Shown here piece by piece: positions 40,064-50,300 of a stretch of 64,000 bases of DNA. Position 1 is the first letter of the stretch; every line of letters begins with the position of its first letter. The notes beneath the pieces are model-generated. The model worked only from the letters and a program-made list of their open reading frames with translations, was not told where the DNA came from and searched no databases. The DNA comes from Leclercia pneumoniae. Lineage in GTDB: Bacteria > Pseudomonadota > Gammaproteobacteria > Enterobacterales > Enterobacteriaceae. The stretch spans positions 1-64,000 of the forward strand of contig NZ_CP071383.1 of the NCBI RefSeq assembly GCF_017348915.1. The letters run 5' to 3'. A program made the translations under genes and the position numbers.

Positions 40064-41017
40064 ATGTCTACAATCAACGATGTATCACGTCTGGCCGGGG
40101 TGTCCAAAGCCACGGTATCACGGGTGTTGAGCGGGTCGCGCGGTGTAAAGGAAGCCAGCCGTCAGGCCGTTTTGAAAGCGGTGGATGAGCTGAACTATCG
40201 ACCCAATGTGATTGCGCAGTCGCTGCTGAGCCAGTCAACCGGCTGTATCGGGGTGATCTGTGCGCAGGATAATATCAACCAGAGCACTGGTTACCTGTAC
40301 GCGCTGGAAAAACAGCTTAGTCAGCATCAAAAGCATCTGCTGTTGCGTTTTGCCAACACCAAAGCCGAGGTGATGAACGCGCTTGAAGAGCTTTCGTGTG
40401 GGTTGTGCGACGACATTCTCATTATTGGCGCCCGTTTTCCGCTGAGTGTCGATCAGGAAAATGTCATTCTGGTGGACTGCATGCAGGCGGCGGATAACGT
40501 CAACAGCATTCAGTTCGATCACGCGTTCGCCGCAGAAACCGCCTGTAATTTCCTCACCAGCCAGGGGCGCCGCCAGATAGCGCTGATCCATCCGCAGGGC
40601 AGCGGCTTTGCCGATCAGGTGCTGCTGGGCTACAAACACGCGCTGGAGAAAAACTTCCTGCCCTTTAATCGCAACCTGGTCTTTATGGAGGCCACCTCGT
40701 CATCCGTGGCGTTGCAGGAGTTGTTGAACAATGCGAGCACGCTGAACTTCAACGCCTTACTGGTTGCTGATGAGCAAGAGGCGCAACGGGTGATCCCGCA
40801 GCTGCAGGCATTTAACAAGTCCGTACCGGGTGACATTATGGTCTTCAGTCTGGCCGGCTCCCTGCATTTACCGGGTATCCCAACCATTCCGGCGATTGAA
40901 TACTCGATGGATGCGATGGCTGCACGCATTGTGAGCTGGCTGAACGAAAAAACCCAGATGCTGGAATCCTGGGTTCTGCGGGGCGATTTAATTATTCCTG
41001 AAATACGTAAACGTTAA
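40064..41017 (+). CDS. LacI/GalR-family repressor of the beta-glucoside cluster
   Basis: A 317-residue regulator. The N-terminal HTH is INDVSRLAGVSKATVSRVLSG (about 4-24), followed by a hinge and a periplasmic-binding-like effector domain. The ATG 40064 with GGGGAGAA upstream is used; the frame extends to 40007 but without a site. It is divergent from the PTS genes and probably binds the two palindromes in the gap. The ligand is probably a phosphorylated beta-glucoside, by inference. Confidence 0.9.
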   Translation: MSTINDVSRLAGVSKATVSRVLSGSRGVKEASRQAVLKAVDELNYRPNVIAQSLLSQSTGCIGVICAQDNINQSTGYLYALEKQLSQHQKHLLLRFANTKAEVMNALEELSCGLCDDILIIGARFPLSVDQENVILVDCMQAADNVNSIQFDHAFAAETACNFLTSQGRRQIALIHPQGSGFADQVLLGYKHALEKNFLPFNRNLVFMEATSSSVALQELLNNASTLNFNALLVADEQEAQRVIPQLQAFNKSVPGDIMVFSLAGSLHLPGIPTIPAIEYSMDAMAARIVSWLNEKTQMLESWVLRGDLIIPEIRKR

Positions 41018-41044
41018 TCAGCAAGCGTGAAGCCCGCTTCACGC

Positions 41045-41341
41045 TTAATAATCCTCCATGCAGTCCATGCGGCTGACGGCGTCCCAGTAGGCCTCCTGGT
41101 TGTTACGATCTACCGCCAGCATGGCGTTGCGCATCAAAAGCTTATTCGCCTCTGAAGACATAATCATCGCCTGCCACTCCGAGTCAGACTGTTTACGCTG
41201 CGGAGCGCAGGCTTTTTTCACATCCTTCAAAATCAGCTGTTTTTTCTGTTCGAGTTTGGCGGGATCGTCGTTGTCTTGCGCATGGGCGAAGGCGGCAAAA
41301 AGCAGACAGACTATCAGGCAAAACAGGTGTGCTGACTTCAT
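41045..41341 (-). CDS. yicS: YicS-like small secreted protein
   Basis: A 98-residue protein with a signal peptide (MKSAHLFCLIVCLLFAAFAHAQ) and a small Lys-rich domain with two conserved Cys (KKACAPQ and RMDCMED). It resembles E. coli YicS (97 residues) in length and pattern. The start at 41341 has GGAGGTC upstream, while the longer frame to 41494 lacks one. Unknown function, presumably periplasmic. Confidence 0.75.
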   Translation of the reverse strand: MKSAHLFCLIVCLLFAAFAHAQDNDDPAKLEQKKQLILKDVKKACAPQRKQSDSEWQAMIMSSEANKLLMRNAMLAVDRNNQEAYWDAVSRMDCMEDY

Positions 41342-41562
41342 GTTGACCTCCGGTTGATAACCACGGCACTCCATTTGAAATATATCGTTACATTCGCCGA
41401 TGCGATCCAGGTGGAAAGTATGAATTTGCGCATTCCAGCGACTAAACGTTAAAAGCGTAGCCGCACTTTTTGCCAAATTCTTGGGCGCCAACAAAAATTT
41501 ATTGTCTCCTTTCTGCCGTTGCGCGAACTTAGGGTAACGATAAAAAAATGAGGGAAAACAGG

Positions 41563-41979
41563 ATGCAGCTAGACATTGTCGATACCATCACTGCCGAGGA
41601 TCAGGAAGCGTTATTAACCGGGCTGCGCGCCTATAACGAGCAGTTTGTCGATACCCGCACCTGGGGCAATCTGGCGGTCTTTGCCCGCGATGACGACGGT
41701 ACCCTCATCGGCGGGGTTATTGGGCGTCGCAAAGGGGAGTGGCTGGATATCAGCTATGTGTGGGTGAGCAGCGCGGTGCGTGGCAGTGGTGTAGGCAGCC
41801 AGATCATGCTGGCCGCCGAAGAAGAGGCGAAGCGCAAAGGGTGCCTGAATGCGCTGGTGGATACCGTCAGTTTCCAGGCGCGGCCCTTCTACGAAAAGCT
41901 GGGCTATCAACTCCAGATGACATTGCCCGATTTCCCGAACCAGGGGATGCAGCGCCACTATCTGACCAAAGCGCTTTAA
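41563..41979 (+). CDS. GNAT-family N-acetyltransferase
   Basis: A 138-residue protein from ATG 41563 (MQLDIVDTI), or 143 from the ATG at 41548. The acetyl-CoA motif is [22 protein letters not shown] and the C-terminal part has [11 protein letters not shown]. It converges on the TetR gene, overlapping it by 4 bp at the stops. The substrate is unknown. Confidence 0.85.
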   Translation: MQLDIVDTITAEDQEALLTGLRAYNEQFVDTRTWGNLAVFARDDDGTLIGGVIGRRKGEWLDISYVWVSSAVRGSGVGSQIMLAAEEEAKRKGCLNALVDTVSFQARPFYEKLGYQLQMTLPDFPNQGMQRHYLTKAL

Positions 41980-42623
41980 GCGCCAATGCCCTGGCCCATC
42001 ACCGCTAAGGCGTGGCGCACAATCTGTGCAGACGAGAGAGCGCTTAGCCTCTCGTCATTACGCCTTCTCGCGAAGGGCACCAGCACCAGGCTTAGCAGCG
42101 TGGTAAACAGCAGCTCCGGAGCCAGTTCGCGGTTCAGTTTCCCCTCCTGCTGCCAGCGCTTCAGCGTGGCAAGCGTCACGGAGTAGTTATCTTCACCCAC
42201 CCGATTTCGCAAATGGGCGCGTAAAACCGGCATTTCACCGATCACCTCCTGCATCCACAGCGGCGCAAACCAGTGATGCTGCCCGGCGAGGCTCGCCAGC
42301 GTTTGGACCATCAGGGTCAGGGAAGCCACCGGATCGTCGGGATGGGCGCTAAAGGTGGCAGCGATGGTGCTGCGCAGCGGCAGAAAACGCTCCTCGATCA
42401 TGGCATCCAGCAACTGCTCCCGGGAGTTGAAGTAGTAGTGCAGCATCGCCGGCGTTACGCCCGCCTCTTTGGCAATGGCGTTTAAAGAGGTGTTGGCGAT
42501 CCCCTGACGGGAAAAGAGATCCAGCGCAATGTCCAGCAACTGCTCGCGGCTGGTGGTGGCACGTTTGCCCCCGCGAGGGCGACCGGGGCGGCGCGGTTCA
42601 GAATTATCTTTATGTGCTGACAT
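41976..42623 (-). CDS. TetR-family regulator
   Basis: A 215-residue repressor. The HTH is about 25-70: [35 protein letters not shown]. The larger ligand-binding domain has no diagnostic motif. It is divergent from the MFS gene 42702, 78 bp away, and most likely represses it. Confidence 0.88.
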   Translation of the reverse strand: MSAHKDNSEPRRPGRPRGGKRATTSREQLLDIALDLFSRQGIANTSLNAIAKEAGVTPAMLHYYFNSREQLLDAMIEERFLPLRSTIAATFSAHPDDPVASLTLMVQTLASLAGQHHWFAPLWMQEVIGEMPVLRAHLRNRVGEDNYSVTLATLKRWQQEGKLNRELAPELLFTTLLSLVLVPFARRRNDERLSALSSAQIVRHALAVMGQGIGA

Positions 42624-42658
42624 GCTGGAGCGATCCCTTGACCGTATTCATAACTTCA

Positions 42659-42691
42659 TTGAATATTAATTATCTCATTAATTAATTTCAA
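42659..42691. promoter_or_regulatory. Candidate TetR operator
   Basis: A 33-bp AT-rich imperfect palindrome with outer arms TTGAA (42659-42663) and TTCAA (42687-42691) and overlapping TTAATTA motifs inside. It is in the middle of the divergent TetR-MFS gap. The symmetry is loose; the call rests mainly on location. Confidence 0.4.
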
Positions 42692-42701
42692 GCGGTCTCT
42701 T

Positions 42702-44189
42702 ATGATGCCTGACGCGCAAAAGCCCCCTTCGATAAAGCTCTTGTTCAGCGCGCTACTGCTGGTGATGCTGCTGTCTGCCCTCGATCAGACCATCGTCTCC
42801 ACGGCGCTGCCCACTATCGTGGGTGAGCTGGGCGGGCTGGATAAACTCTCCTGGGTCGTGACGGCCTACATTCTGAGCTCCACCATCGTGGTGCCGCTGT
42901 ATGGCAAGTTCGGCGATCTGTTTGGCCGAAAAATTGTACTGCAGATTGCGATTGTGCTCTTCCTGCTGGGCTCGGCGCTGTGCGGACTGGCGCAAAACAT
43001 GACGCAACTGGTGCTGATGCGTGCCCTGCAGGGGCTGGGCGGCGGCGGACTGATGGTGATCAGCATGGCAGCGGTGGCCGATGTGATCCCGCCTGCCGAG
43101 CGCGGCCGCTATCAGGGGCTCTTCGGCGGCGTATTTGGGCTGGCAACGGTGATTGGGCCGCTGATCGGCGGGTTTATCGTGCAGCATGCCTCGTGGCGCT
43201 GGATCTTCTACATTAATCTGCCGCTGGGGCTGTTTGCCCTGCTGGTAATCGGCGCGGTGTTCCACAGCAATACCAAACGAAACAAACATGAAATCGACTA
43301 TCTCGGGGCAATTTACCTCAGCATGGCGCTGCTCTGTATCATCCTCTTCACCAGCGAAGGGGGAACGGTACGCTCCTGGAGCGACCCACAGCTGTGGTGC
43401 ATTCTGGCCTTCGGCCTGACGGGGATTGCCGGATTTATCTATGAAGAGCGTCTGGCCTGGGAGCCGATTATCCCGCTCTCGCTCTTTCGCGATCGCAGCT
43501 TCCTGCTGTGTAGCCTGATTGGCTTCATCATCGGGATGTCGCTGTTCGGTTCAGTGACCTTCCTGCCGCTGTATCTGCAAATTGTGAAAGAGGCCACGCC
43601 AACCCAGGCCGGATTACAGCTGATCCCGCTGATGGGCGGTCTGCTGCTGACCTCCATCATCAGCGGGCGCATTATCAGCCGTACCGGCAAGTACCGCCTG
43701 TTCCCGATCCTCGGTACCCTGCTGGGGGTGATCGGCATGGCGCTGCTCACGCGGATCACCATCGACTCCCCCACCTGGCAGCTGTACCTCTTCACCGGCG
43801 TGCTGGGGATGGGTCTGGGGCTGGTGATGCAGGTGTTGGTGCTGGCGGTGCAGAACAGCGTCTCGTCCAGCCAGTACGGTGTGGCGACGTCGGGTGTCAC
43901 CTTGTTCCGCTCTATCGGCGGGGCGATTGGCGTGGCGCTGTTTGGCGCGGTATTTACCCATCAACTGCAATCAGGGCTGATGGCACGCATCCCCGAAGGC
44001 AGTGAACTGCCTCGAGGGCTGGATCCTGACGCTATCCACCATCTGCCGGATGCCCTCAGGGCGGACTATCTGGATGCCTTTGGCTCCGCCATTCACGCGG
44101 TGTTTATCATGGCGGCAGGGATTATGGTGCTGGCGTTTGTGCTGTCATGGTTCTTGCGCGAAGCGCCGTTACGCAAAAGTCAGGCGTAA
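42702..44189 (+). CDS. DHA2-family (14-helix) MFS efflux pump
   Basis: A 495-residue drug:H+ antiporter of the EmrB/QacA type. Motif D1 [14 protein letters not shown] lies at the start of helix 1, motif [11 protein letters not shown] in loop 2-3, and motif [16 protein letters not shown] in helix 5. 14 helices are expected. Expression is probably set by the divergent TetR regulator. The drug range is unknown. Confidence 0.92.
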   Translation: MMPDAQKPPSIKLLFSALLLVMLLSALDQTIVSTALPTIVGELGGLDKLSWVVTAYILSSTIVVPLYGKFGDLFGRKIVLQIAIVLFLLGSALCGLAQNMTQLVLMRALQGLGGGGLMVISMAAVADVIPPAERGRYQGLFGGVFGLATVIGPLIGGFIVQHASWRWIFYINLPLGLFALLVIGAVFHSNTKRNKHEIDYLGAIYLSMALLCIILFTSEGGTVRSWSDPQLWCILAFGLTGIAGFIYEERLAWEPIIPLSLFRDRSFLLCSLIGFIIGMSLFGSVTFLPLYLQIVKEATPTQAGLQLIPLMGGLLLTSIISGRIISRTGKYRLFPILGTLLGVIGMALLTRITIDSPTWQLYLFTGVLGMGLGLVMQVLVLAVQNSVSSSQYGVATSGVTLFRSIGGAIGVALFGAVFTHQLQSGLMARIPEGSELPRGLDPDAIHHLPDALRADYLDAFGSAIHAVFIMAAGIMVLAFVLSWFLREAPLRKSQA

Positions 44190-44219
44190 GCTAGCGCAAA
44201 AAAATGGTCGTCCATTTTT

Positions 44220-44272
44220 CGGTTGTGAGCACAGAGGTGAAAACGCCACTCTGGACTCACTGCTCACAACCG
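44220..44272. repeat. Large hairpin after the MFS gene
   Basis: CGGTTGTGAGCA (44220-44231) and TGCTCACAACCG (44261-44272) are perfect inverted repeats; inside them CAGAG and CTCTG can pair further. There is no T run, so it is not a standard terminator. It ends just before the methyltransferase remnant. Confidence 0.6.
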
Positions 44273-44281
44273 GAGAGACCC

Positions 44282-44436
44282 ATGAACTTTACGACCCTGG
44301 ATACGCCGGGCAGCCTGTTTCAGCAGGCCGTCTGGCAAGGGATTGCCCGCGTCGGCTACGGTGAGACATCGCATTACCAGGCGCTGGCGTTGCCCGCAAA
44401 GCGTGGCTGCTTGCCCATGAGAAAAAGCACCGCTGA
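44282..44436 (+). pseudogene. O6-alkylguanine-DNA methyltransferase remnant
   Basis: The ATG at 44282 begins MNFTTLDTPGS, then FQQAVWQGIARVGYGETSHYQALAL, which resembles the Ogt/Ada C-terminal domain (F-W-IP-G-Y-LA pattern). From 44395 the sequence continues in another frame as RKAWLLAHEKKHR and a TGA, like the end of Ogt (RKEWLLRHEG). The segment between, with the PCHR active-site cysteine, is gone, and the N-terminal domain is also missing. An internal deletion has left about 50 codons in two frames. Confidence 0.8.
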
Positions 44437-44538
44437 GCGGCATATATCTTTTTCTTCTGTTTGATTCCTTTTCGTTTTTTAGCCTGCCGCTGGGTTACCG
44501 ATATAGTCGGGTAAACATTTATCAAAAGGAACCGGCTG

Positions 44539-45339
44539 GTGAAATGTCGATTGGGTGCACTTCTTCTTGCGGGCCTGCTGCTGGCGGGCTGCGATCAGGG
44601 TGGCAGTAATGCTAAACACATTAAAGTCGGCGTGATTAACGGCGCCGAGCAGGAAGTGGCAGAGGTCGCCAAAAAGGTGGCGAAAGAGAAATACGGCCTG
44701 GATGTGGAGCTGGTCGGCTTTAGCGGCTCGCTGCTGCCGAACGATGCAACTGACCACGGCGAACTGGATGCCAACGTCTTCCAGCATCGTCCGTTCCTTG
44801 CGGAAGATAATAAAGCGCACGGTTATAAGCTGGTGGCGGTGGGGAATACATTTGTCTTCCCGATGGCAGGCTATTCCCGCAAGATCACATCAGTGGCTGA
44901 ACTGAAAGATGGCGCCACCATCGCGATTCCCAACGACCCAACCAACCTGGGGCGTGCCCTGTTGCTGCTGCAAAAAGAGAAGCTGATTACCCTTAAACCG
45001 GACATCGGCCTGCTGCCCACCGCGCTGGACATCACGGCTAACCCGAAGAAGCTTAACATTATGGAGCTGGAAGGGGCGCAACTGCCTCGCGTGCTGGACG
45101 ATCCTAAAGTCGATGTGGCCATTATCAGCACCACCTATCTGCAACAAACCGGGCTGTCGCCGGTGCATGATGGGATATTTATTGAAGATAAAAACTCACC
45201 CTATGTGAATATCGTGGTCGCACGGGAAGACAATAAAGACGCCGAGAACGTCAAAGCGTTTATTCACGCTTATCAGTCGCCGGAGGTGGCGAAAGCGGCG
45301 GAGAAGATCTTTAATGGTGGCGCGGTGCCTGGCTGGTAA
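44539..45339 (+). CDS. nlpA: NlpA lipoprotein (MetQ-like)
   Basis: A 266-residue inner-membrane lipoprotein of the methionine-binding NlpA/MetQ family. The signal peptide ends with lipobox LLAGC. The body has the MetQ pattern GVINGAEQEV, LDANVFQHRPFL, AIPNDPTNLGRALLLL. The start is GTG at 44539, eight bases after AAAGGA. E. coli nlpA lies in the same neighbourhood (yicL-nlpA-yicS). It may bind methionine as a backup for MetQ. Confidence 0.92.
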   Translation: MKCRLGALLLAGLLLAGCDQGGSNAKHIKVGVINGAEQEVAEVAKKVAKEKYGLDVELVGFSGSLLPNDATDHGELDANVFQHRPFLAEDNKAHGYKLVAVGNTFVFPMAGYSRKITSVAELKDGATIAIPNDPTNLGRALLLLQKEKLITLKPDIGLLPTALDITANPKKLNIMELEGAQLPRVLDDPKVDVAIISTTYLQQTGLSPVHDGIFIEDKNSPYVNIVVAREDNKDAENVKAFIHAYQSPEVAKAAEKIFNGGAVPGW

Positions 45340-45414
45340 TCACGTGAATAACCCGCTTCTGAATTTTTGCGGGTGTTAGCATGACTAAACTATTAATAAA
45401 GCTATTCTGAATAA

Positions 45415-45445
45415 TTCAGGAGGGTGATTTTACTCTCCTCCTGAA
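45415..45445. repeat. Hairpin in the nlpA-cdiB gap
   Basis: TTCAGGAGG (45415-45423) and CCTCCTGAA (45437-45445), a perfect 9-bp stem with a 13-nt loop. It has only AAAATA after it, so terminator use for nlpA is possible but weak. The rest of the 292-bp gap (45340-45631) is strongly AT-rich, unlike its surroundings, and probably contains the cdi promoter; no single -10/-35 pair stood out. Confidence 0.55.
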
Positions 45446-45631
45446 AATACGTTATTGAGTAAGAACGAACTGAGGATATATTAAATATCCTTCTCGCTAA
45501 TATTATTAAAACCTGACGTAATTCACATAATTAATTTTAGCCTGTGACATAAGTTAAATTTTATATAACTCAAATTAGACTCGTCCTATATTAATAACTC
45601 TCTTTTATTAGGGTTTATTTTCAGGGCACGG

Positions 45632-47329
45632 ATGAGCACCCTCATGCACAAAGGTGGAATAATTTCCGCCAGTAACTATATCCTTATCTTGATGGTCGCA
45701 CTTTTATCTCTCCCGGTGAAAGCGGCCCCGCTGTCGCCTGCCGATCGCGATACCATTCAGCAGCAACAACAACAGCTTTTAATACAAAATCAGCAGCAGC
45801 GAGATGAACTGGAACGCAGTATCCCCCTTCCAGCCCCCACCCGGCCGCAGCCCGCCGCGCAAGGCTCCGGGCCTTGCTTCACCATCCATACGATTACTCT
45901 TTCAGGCGCTACCGTAATCGCTGAAAAAGCCCGTAAGCGGCTGGTAGAGCCCTGGCTAAATCGCTGTCTGGATCAGGTGAAAATAAACGAATTAACCACC
46001 CATATTTCTGACTGGTATATTAGCCGCGGCTATATCACCAGCCGGGCATTTTTGACCGAACAAGATCTCTCCCACGGTCAGTTAAATATTGTGGTGCTGG
46101 AAGGGAAGCTGGAAGCGATTCGCCTTGAGGGCAAAACCCCGCTGATGCTAAAGATGGCTTTTCCGGGTCGGACAGGGCGCATCCTCAATTTACGCGATAT
46201 CGAACAAGGCATGGAGCAAATTAACCGTTTGCGTGCCGAACCGGTGCAGATTGATATATTACCCGGATCGCAACCGGAATATTCAGTGGTAAATCTTACG
46301 GCGAAACCCGAATTTCCGTTAAGGGCAACTATCAGTCTGGATAATAGCGGGCAAGAGAGTACCGGAGAGAATCAGCTGAATGGTGCGCTGTATGCCAATA
46401 ATATGTTAGGTCTGGCAGACCAGTGGTTTATCAGCGGCGGTCGAAGCAGTGATTTTGCCACCCGCTACGACGCGCAAAATTTCCAGGCGGGAGTAAGCCT
46501 GCCGTTCGGCTACGGGCTGCTGGATTACAGCTACGCGTGGAGCAACTACCGCACCACCATCGATAATATGGGGTTTGACTGGATCTCGACCGGCGATACC
46601 AAAACTCACCGTGTTAATGCCTCCTGGGTCGTCTATCGCAATGGCGATATTAAAACCGGTCTCGCGGCGGGCATGGTGCAGCGCTCAAGCCGCAACTGGC
46701 TGAATGACGCCCCGCTGCAAAGCAGTACCCGCAATCTTTCCAGCCTGATCCTTGGCATCACTCACACGCAAAAACTGGCGGGCGGCGTCGCCACCTTCAA
46801 CCCCACCTGGAGCCACGGCATGCCCTGGTTCAACGCCGAAACGGACGAAGATAAAACCGGTGATGAGCCGCGCGCCGAGTTTCGCAAGTGGAGCCTGAAC
46901 GCCAGCTTCCAGCGTCCGCTCACCAATAACTTGTGGTGGTTGACCAGCGCCTACGGTCAGTGGTCGCCGGATCGCCTCTACGGCGCCGAGCGGCTCACGC
47001 TGGGGGGAGAAAGCTCAGTGCGTGGGTTTAAAGAGCAGTACCTCTCTGGTGATAACGGCGGCTACTGGCGTAATGAACTGGGCTATTCGCTGTTTACCCT
47101 GCCGTTTATCGGCCAGGTGAACGCCACCCTGGCGGTGGATGGCGGCTGGCTGGAAAAAGATCGCGAAGACCGTTTTGCTTCCGGCACCTTGTGGGGCGCG
47201 TCTGTGGGCTTAAGCAGCGCCGGACGCGGGTACAGCAGCCAGATCTCAGTGGGCACACCGCTGCACTACCCCGACTGGCTGGGCCCGGATCATGTGACTG
47301 TTAACTGGCGTATCGCCTTTATGCTTTAA
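45632..47329 (+). CDS. cdiB: Two-partner secretion outer-membrane transporter CdiB
   Basis: A 565-residue Omp85/TpsB-family barrel that exports CdiA. Signal peptide (ends VKAAPLSP), a Gln-rich stretch with the plug helix (40-75), two POTRA domains (about 85-230, with ISDWYISRGYITSRAFL), then a 16-strand barrel. The L6 loop motif SSVRGF is near 470, and the protein ends in a barrel strand with a final RIAFML. It is 14 bp before cdiA, the usual order B-A-I. Confidence 0.93.
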   Translation: MSTLMHKGGIISASNYILILMVALLSLPVKAAPLSPADRDTIQQQQQQLLIQNQQQRDELERSIPLPAPTRPQPAAQGSGPCFTIHTITLSGATVIAEKARKRLVEPWLNRCLDQVKINELTTHISDWYISRGYITSRAFLTEQDLSHGQLNIVVLEGKLEAIRLEGKTPLMLKMAFPGRTGRILNLRDIEQGMEQINRLRAEPVQIDILPGSQPEYSVVNLTAKPEFPLRATISLDNSGQESTGENQLNGALYANNMLGLADQWFISGGRSSDFATRYDAQNFQAGVSLPFGYGLLDYSYAWSNYRTTIDNMGFDWISTGDTKTHRVNASWVVYRNGDIKTGLAAGMVQRSSRNWLNDAPLQSSTRNLSSLILGITHTQKLAGGVATFNPTWSHGMPWFNAETDEDKTGDEPRAEFRKWSLNASFQRPLTNNLWWLTSAYGQWSPDRLYGAERLTLGGESSVRGFKEQYLSGDNGGYWRNELGYSLFTLPFIGQVNATLAVDGGWLEKDREDRFASGTLWGASVGLSSAGRGYSSQISVGTPLHYPDWLGPDHVTVNWRIAFML

Positions 47330-47343
47330 GAGAATTTACGACT

Positions 47344-50300
47344 ATGGAAACCCGTCATCCTCCCGTTCGTTTCTCACAGCGCCTGATTAGCTGGGCTGTC
47401 TGCGGCTTAATGGTCTGGCAGCCGATGGCGCCCGCCATGGCGGCGGTGATGACGCCGACCGGCAACACCACTATGGACAAAGCCGGTAACGGGGTGCCCA
47501 TCGTTAACATCGCCACGCCAAACGGGGCGGGTATTTCGCATAACCAGTTCAACCAGTACAACGTAGGCAAAGAGGGGCTGATCCTTAATAACGCCACCAA
47601 TAGCCTGAATCAGACCCAGCTTGGTGGGCTAATCCAGAATAACCCGCATTTGCAGGCAGGACGTGAAGCGAAGGGGATCATCAACGAGGTGACGGGCGGC
47701 AGCCGGTCGCAACTTCAGGGCTATACCGAGGTGGCCGGGAAAGCGGCCAACGTTATGGTGGCGAACCCTTACGGCATCACCTGTAACGGCTGCGGATTTA
47801 TCAATACGCCCAATGTGACCCTGACCACCGGCAAGCCACAGCTTGATGCCAACGGCAACCTGCTGGCGCTGGATGTGACGAAAGGGGCCATCACCATTGA
47901 GGGGCAGGGGCTTGATGCCAGCAAAAACGATGCCCTCTCTCTGATTGCGCGCGCCACCGAGGTGAACGCCGCGATCCACGCCAACGATCTTACCGTGACC
48001 GCCGGGGCCAACCGCGTTGCTGCGGATGGGCGTGTCAAATCCCTTAACGGCGAGGGTGTAGCGCCCAAAATCGCCGTGGATACCGGCGCGCTGGGCGGTA
48101 TGTATGCCAACCGCATCCGTCTGGTCTCCAGCGAGAAGGGGGTGGGTGTAAACCTGGGCAACCTGAATGCCCGCCAGGGCGATATTCAGCTCGACGCCAA
48201 CGGCAAGCTGACGGTCAACAACAGCCTGGCCAGCGGGGCGATTACCGCGAAGGGTGCGGGCGTGACGCTCAACGGCAGCCATCAGGCGGGTGGGGCACTT
48301 GATGTGACCAGCTCGCAGGGAATGACGCTTAACAACAGCACCCTCGCCAGCGGCGGCGAGATGCGCCTCACCAGTGACGGAAAACTGCAGATCACTGGCG
48401 GCGGTACCGACAGCAAACGGGGCCTGACGATAAACAGCGGGCAGGATATGGTTCTGCAGGAGACCTCGCTGGTTGCCGCCAACAGCGCCACGCTGAACAG
48501 CCAGGGCAAGCTGACCCAGACCGGGGGCGGCGTCTCTGGCAAAGGCGGGGCATTAAGCGTGACGGGTAAAGCGGGAGTCGCCCTCTCGGATGCCACGCTG
48601 GTCGGGCAGGGAAATACCACTCTGGCCACCGACGGCGCGCTGTCGGTGAAAGGCAGTTCGCTGACCAGCAAAGGGGAAATGAACGTGCGCGGCGGGCAGG
48701 ATATGACCCTGACCCACGCCACCGTCGGCAGCGATGCCCGCACCACCGTCACCAGCGGTGGCACGCTTACGGCCTCTGACAGTGCGATCGCCGCCGGCGG
48801 TGATTTGACCCTGAGCGGCGCAGGACTGACGCTGAACGGTCAAAGCCGGGCGGATGCCAGCGGCAATATTGCCCTGAGCGGGAATACGATGACGCATCAG
48901 GGCCAGGTGAACGCCGGGAAAGACATCACGATCACCGGTAAAAATGTAGCGAACAGCGGCCAGTTAGCGGCGAAAGGGAAACTCTCTACGCAGACGAACT
49001 CCTTGACGAACAGCGGCACGCTGCAGGGGAATGACGTCACGCTTCAGGGGCGCACGCTGACTAACAGCGGGGCAGTACAAAGCGGCGGCCAGCTAACCTT
49101 AAACGCAGATACCCTGAACCAGCACGGCACGCTAAGTGCCAAAGGCGATGCCAGCCTGGCGGTTAACGATGGGCTGACCAACACTGGCTCTACCCTTGCC
49201 GAAGGCACGCTAAACCTGAAAGCGGCCACGCTTACTCAACAGGGCACGCTGTCCGGGACGAAGGGACTGACGGCAGAGACCGGGGTGCTCACCAGCGGGA
49301 AAGCGTCCCTCACCACCAGCCAGGGCGATATACAGCTCACCGCCGGCCAGCGTGCGGATCTGAATGGCCTGACAGATGCCGCAGGCAACCTTGATCTCAA
49401 CGCCGCAACGCTGACCACGCAGCAACAGGCGCGGCTGCAAAGCGGCCAGCGACTGAGAGTGCAGGCAGACAGCGCGACGCTGAACGGCATTCAGGCCGCG
49501 AAGGGCGAGCTGGACCTCTCTGCCGACACTCTGGTTCACGGCGGCAAATCCACCGGGCAGACGCTGGATTTTCGCGCCGCGCAGGCGCTCAGCAACAGCG
49601 GCGAGTTAACCGCCGATACGATAACGCTTAGCGGACAACAACTCTCGCAGAGCGGGATCGCGAAGGCAGACAGCCTGACCCTGACGGCCCCCGAGTGGAT
49701 CGCCAACAGCGGTACGCTGGTGGCCAATACCCTGTCGTTAGAAAGCCGCGCCATCAGCAACGGCGGGCTGTTGCAGGGCAACACACGGTTTACCCTGCAG
49801 GCCGACACGCTCACCAACCTCGCCCAGGGCTCGCTCTACGGCGTGAATGACCTGACGCTGAACATCCCCACTTTTACTAACAGCGGCCTGATCACCACCG
49901 ACGGTACGCTGCGGCTGAAGGGAACCTCCCTGGTCAACCGGGGCGAGATCAACGGCGCCAGTCTGGAGAGCGATTACGCCAGCCTGAGCAACCTCGGAGC
50001 AGGGCGACTGCTGGCCGACGACCAGCTCACCCTCAACGGGACGACGCTGACCAACGAAGGGAGTATTGCGGCGAATAACCTGCATCTTGCAGGGAATAGC
50101 CTGCAAAACGGGGGATTGCTGCAGGGCGATAACGGCATCACGCTGGAGGTCGCCGACACCACCAACAGCGGCACCCTGCAAAGTGGTGATGCGCTGAAAC
50201 TGGACGGCAACACCCTGACCAACAGCGGCGAACTGAGCGCAACAACGCTCCTGCTCACCCTGACGCAGCAGGTCGCTAACGACGCGACCGGGCGGGCGAT

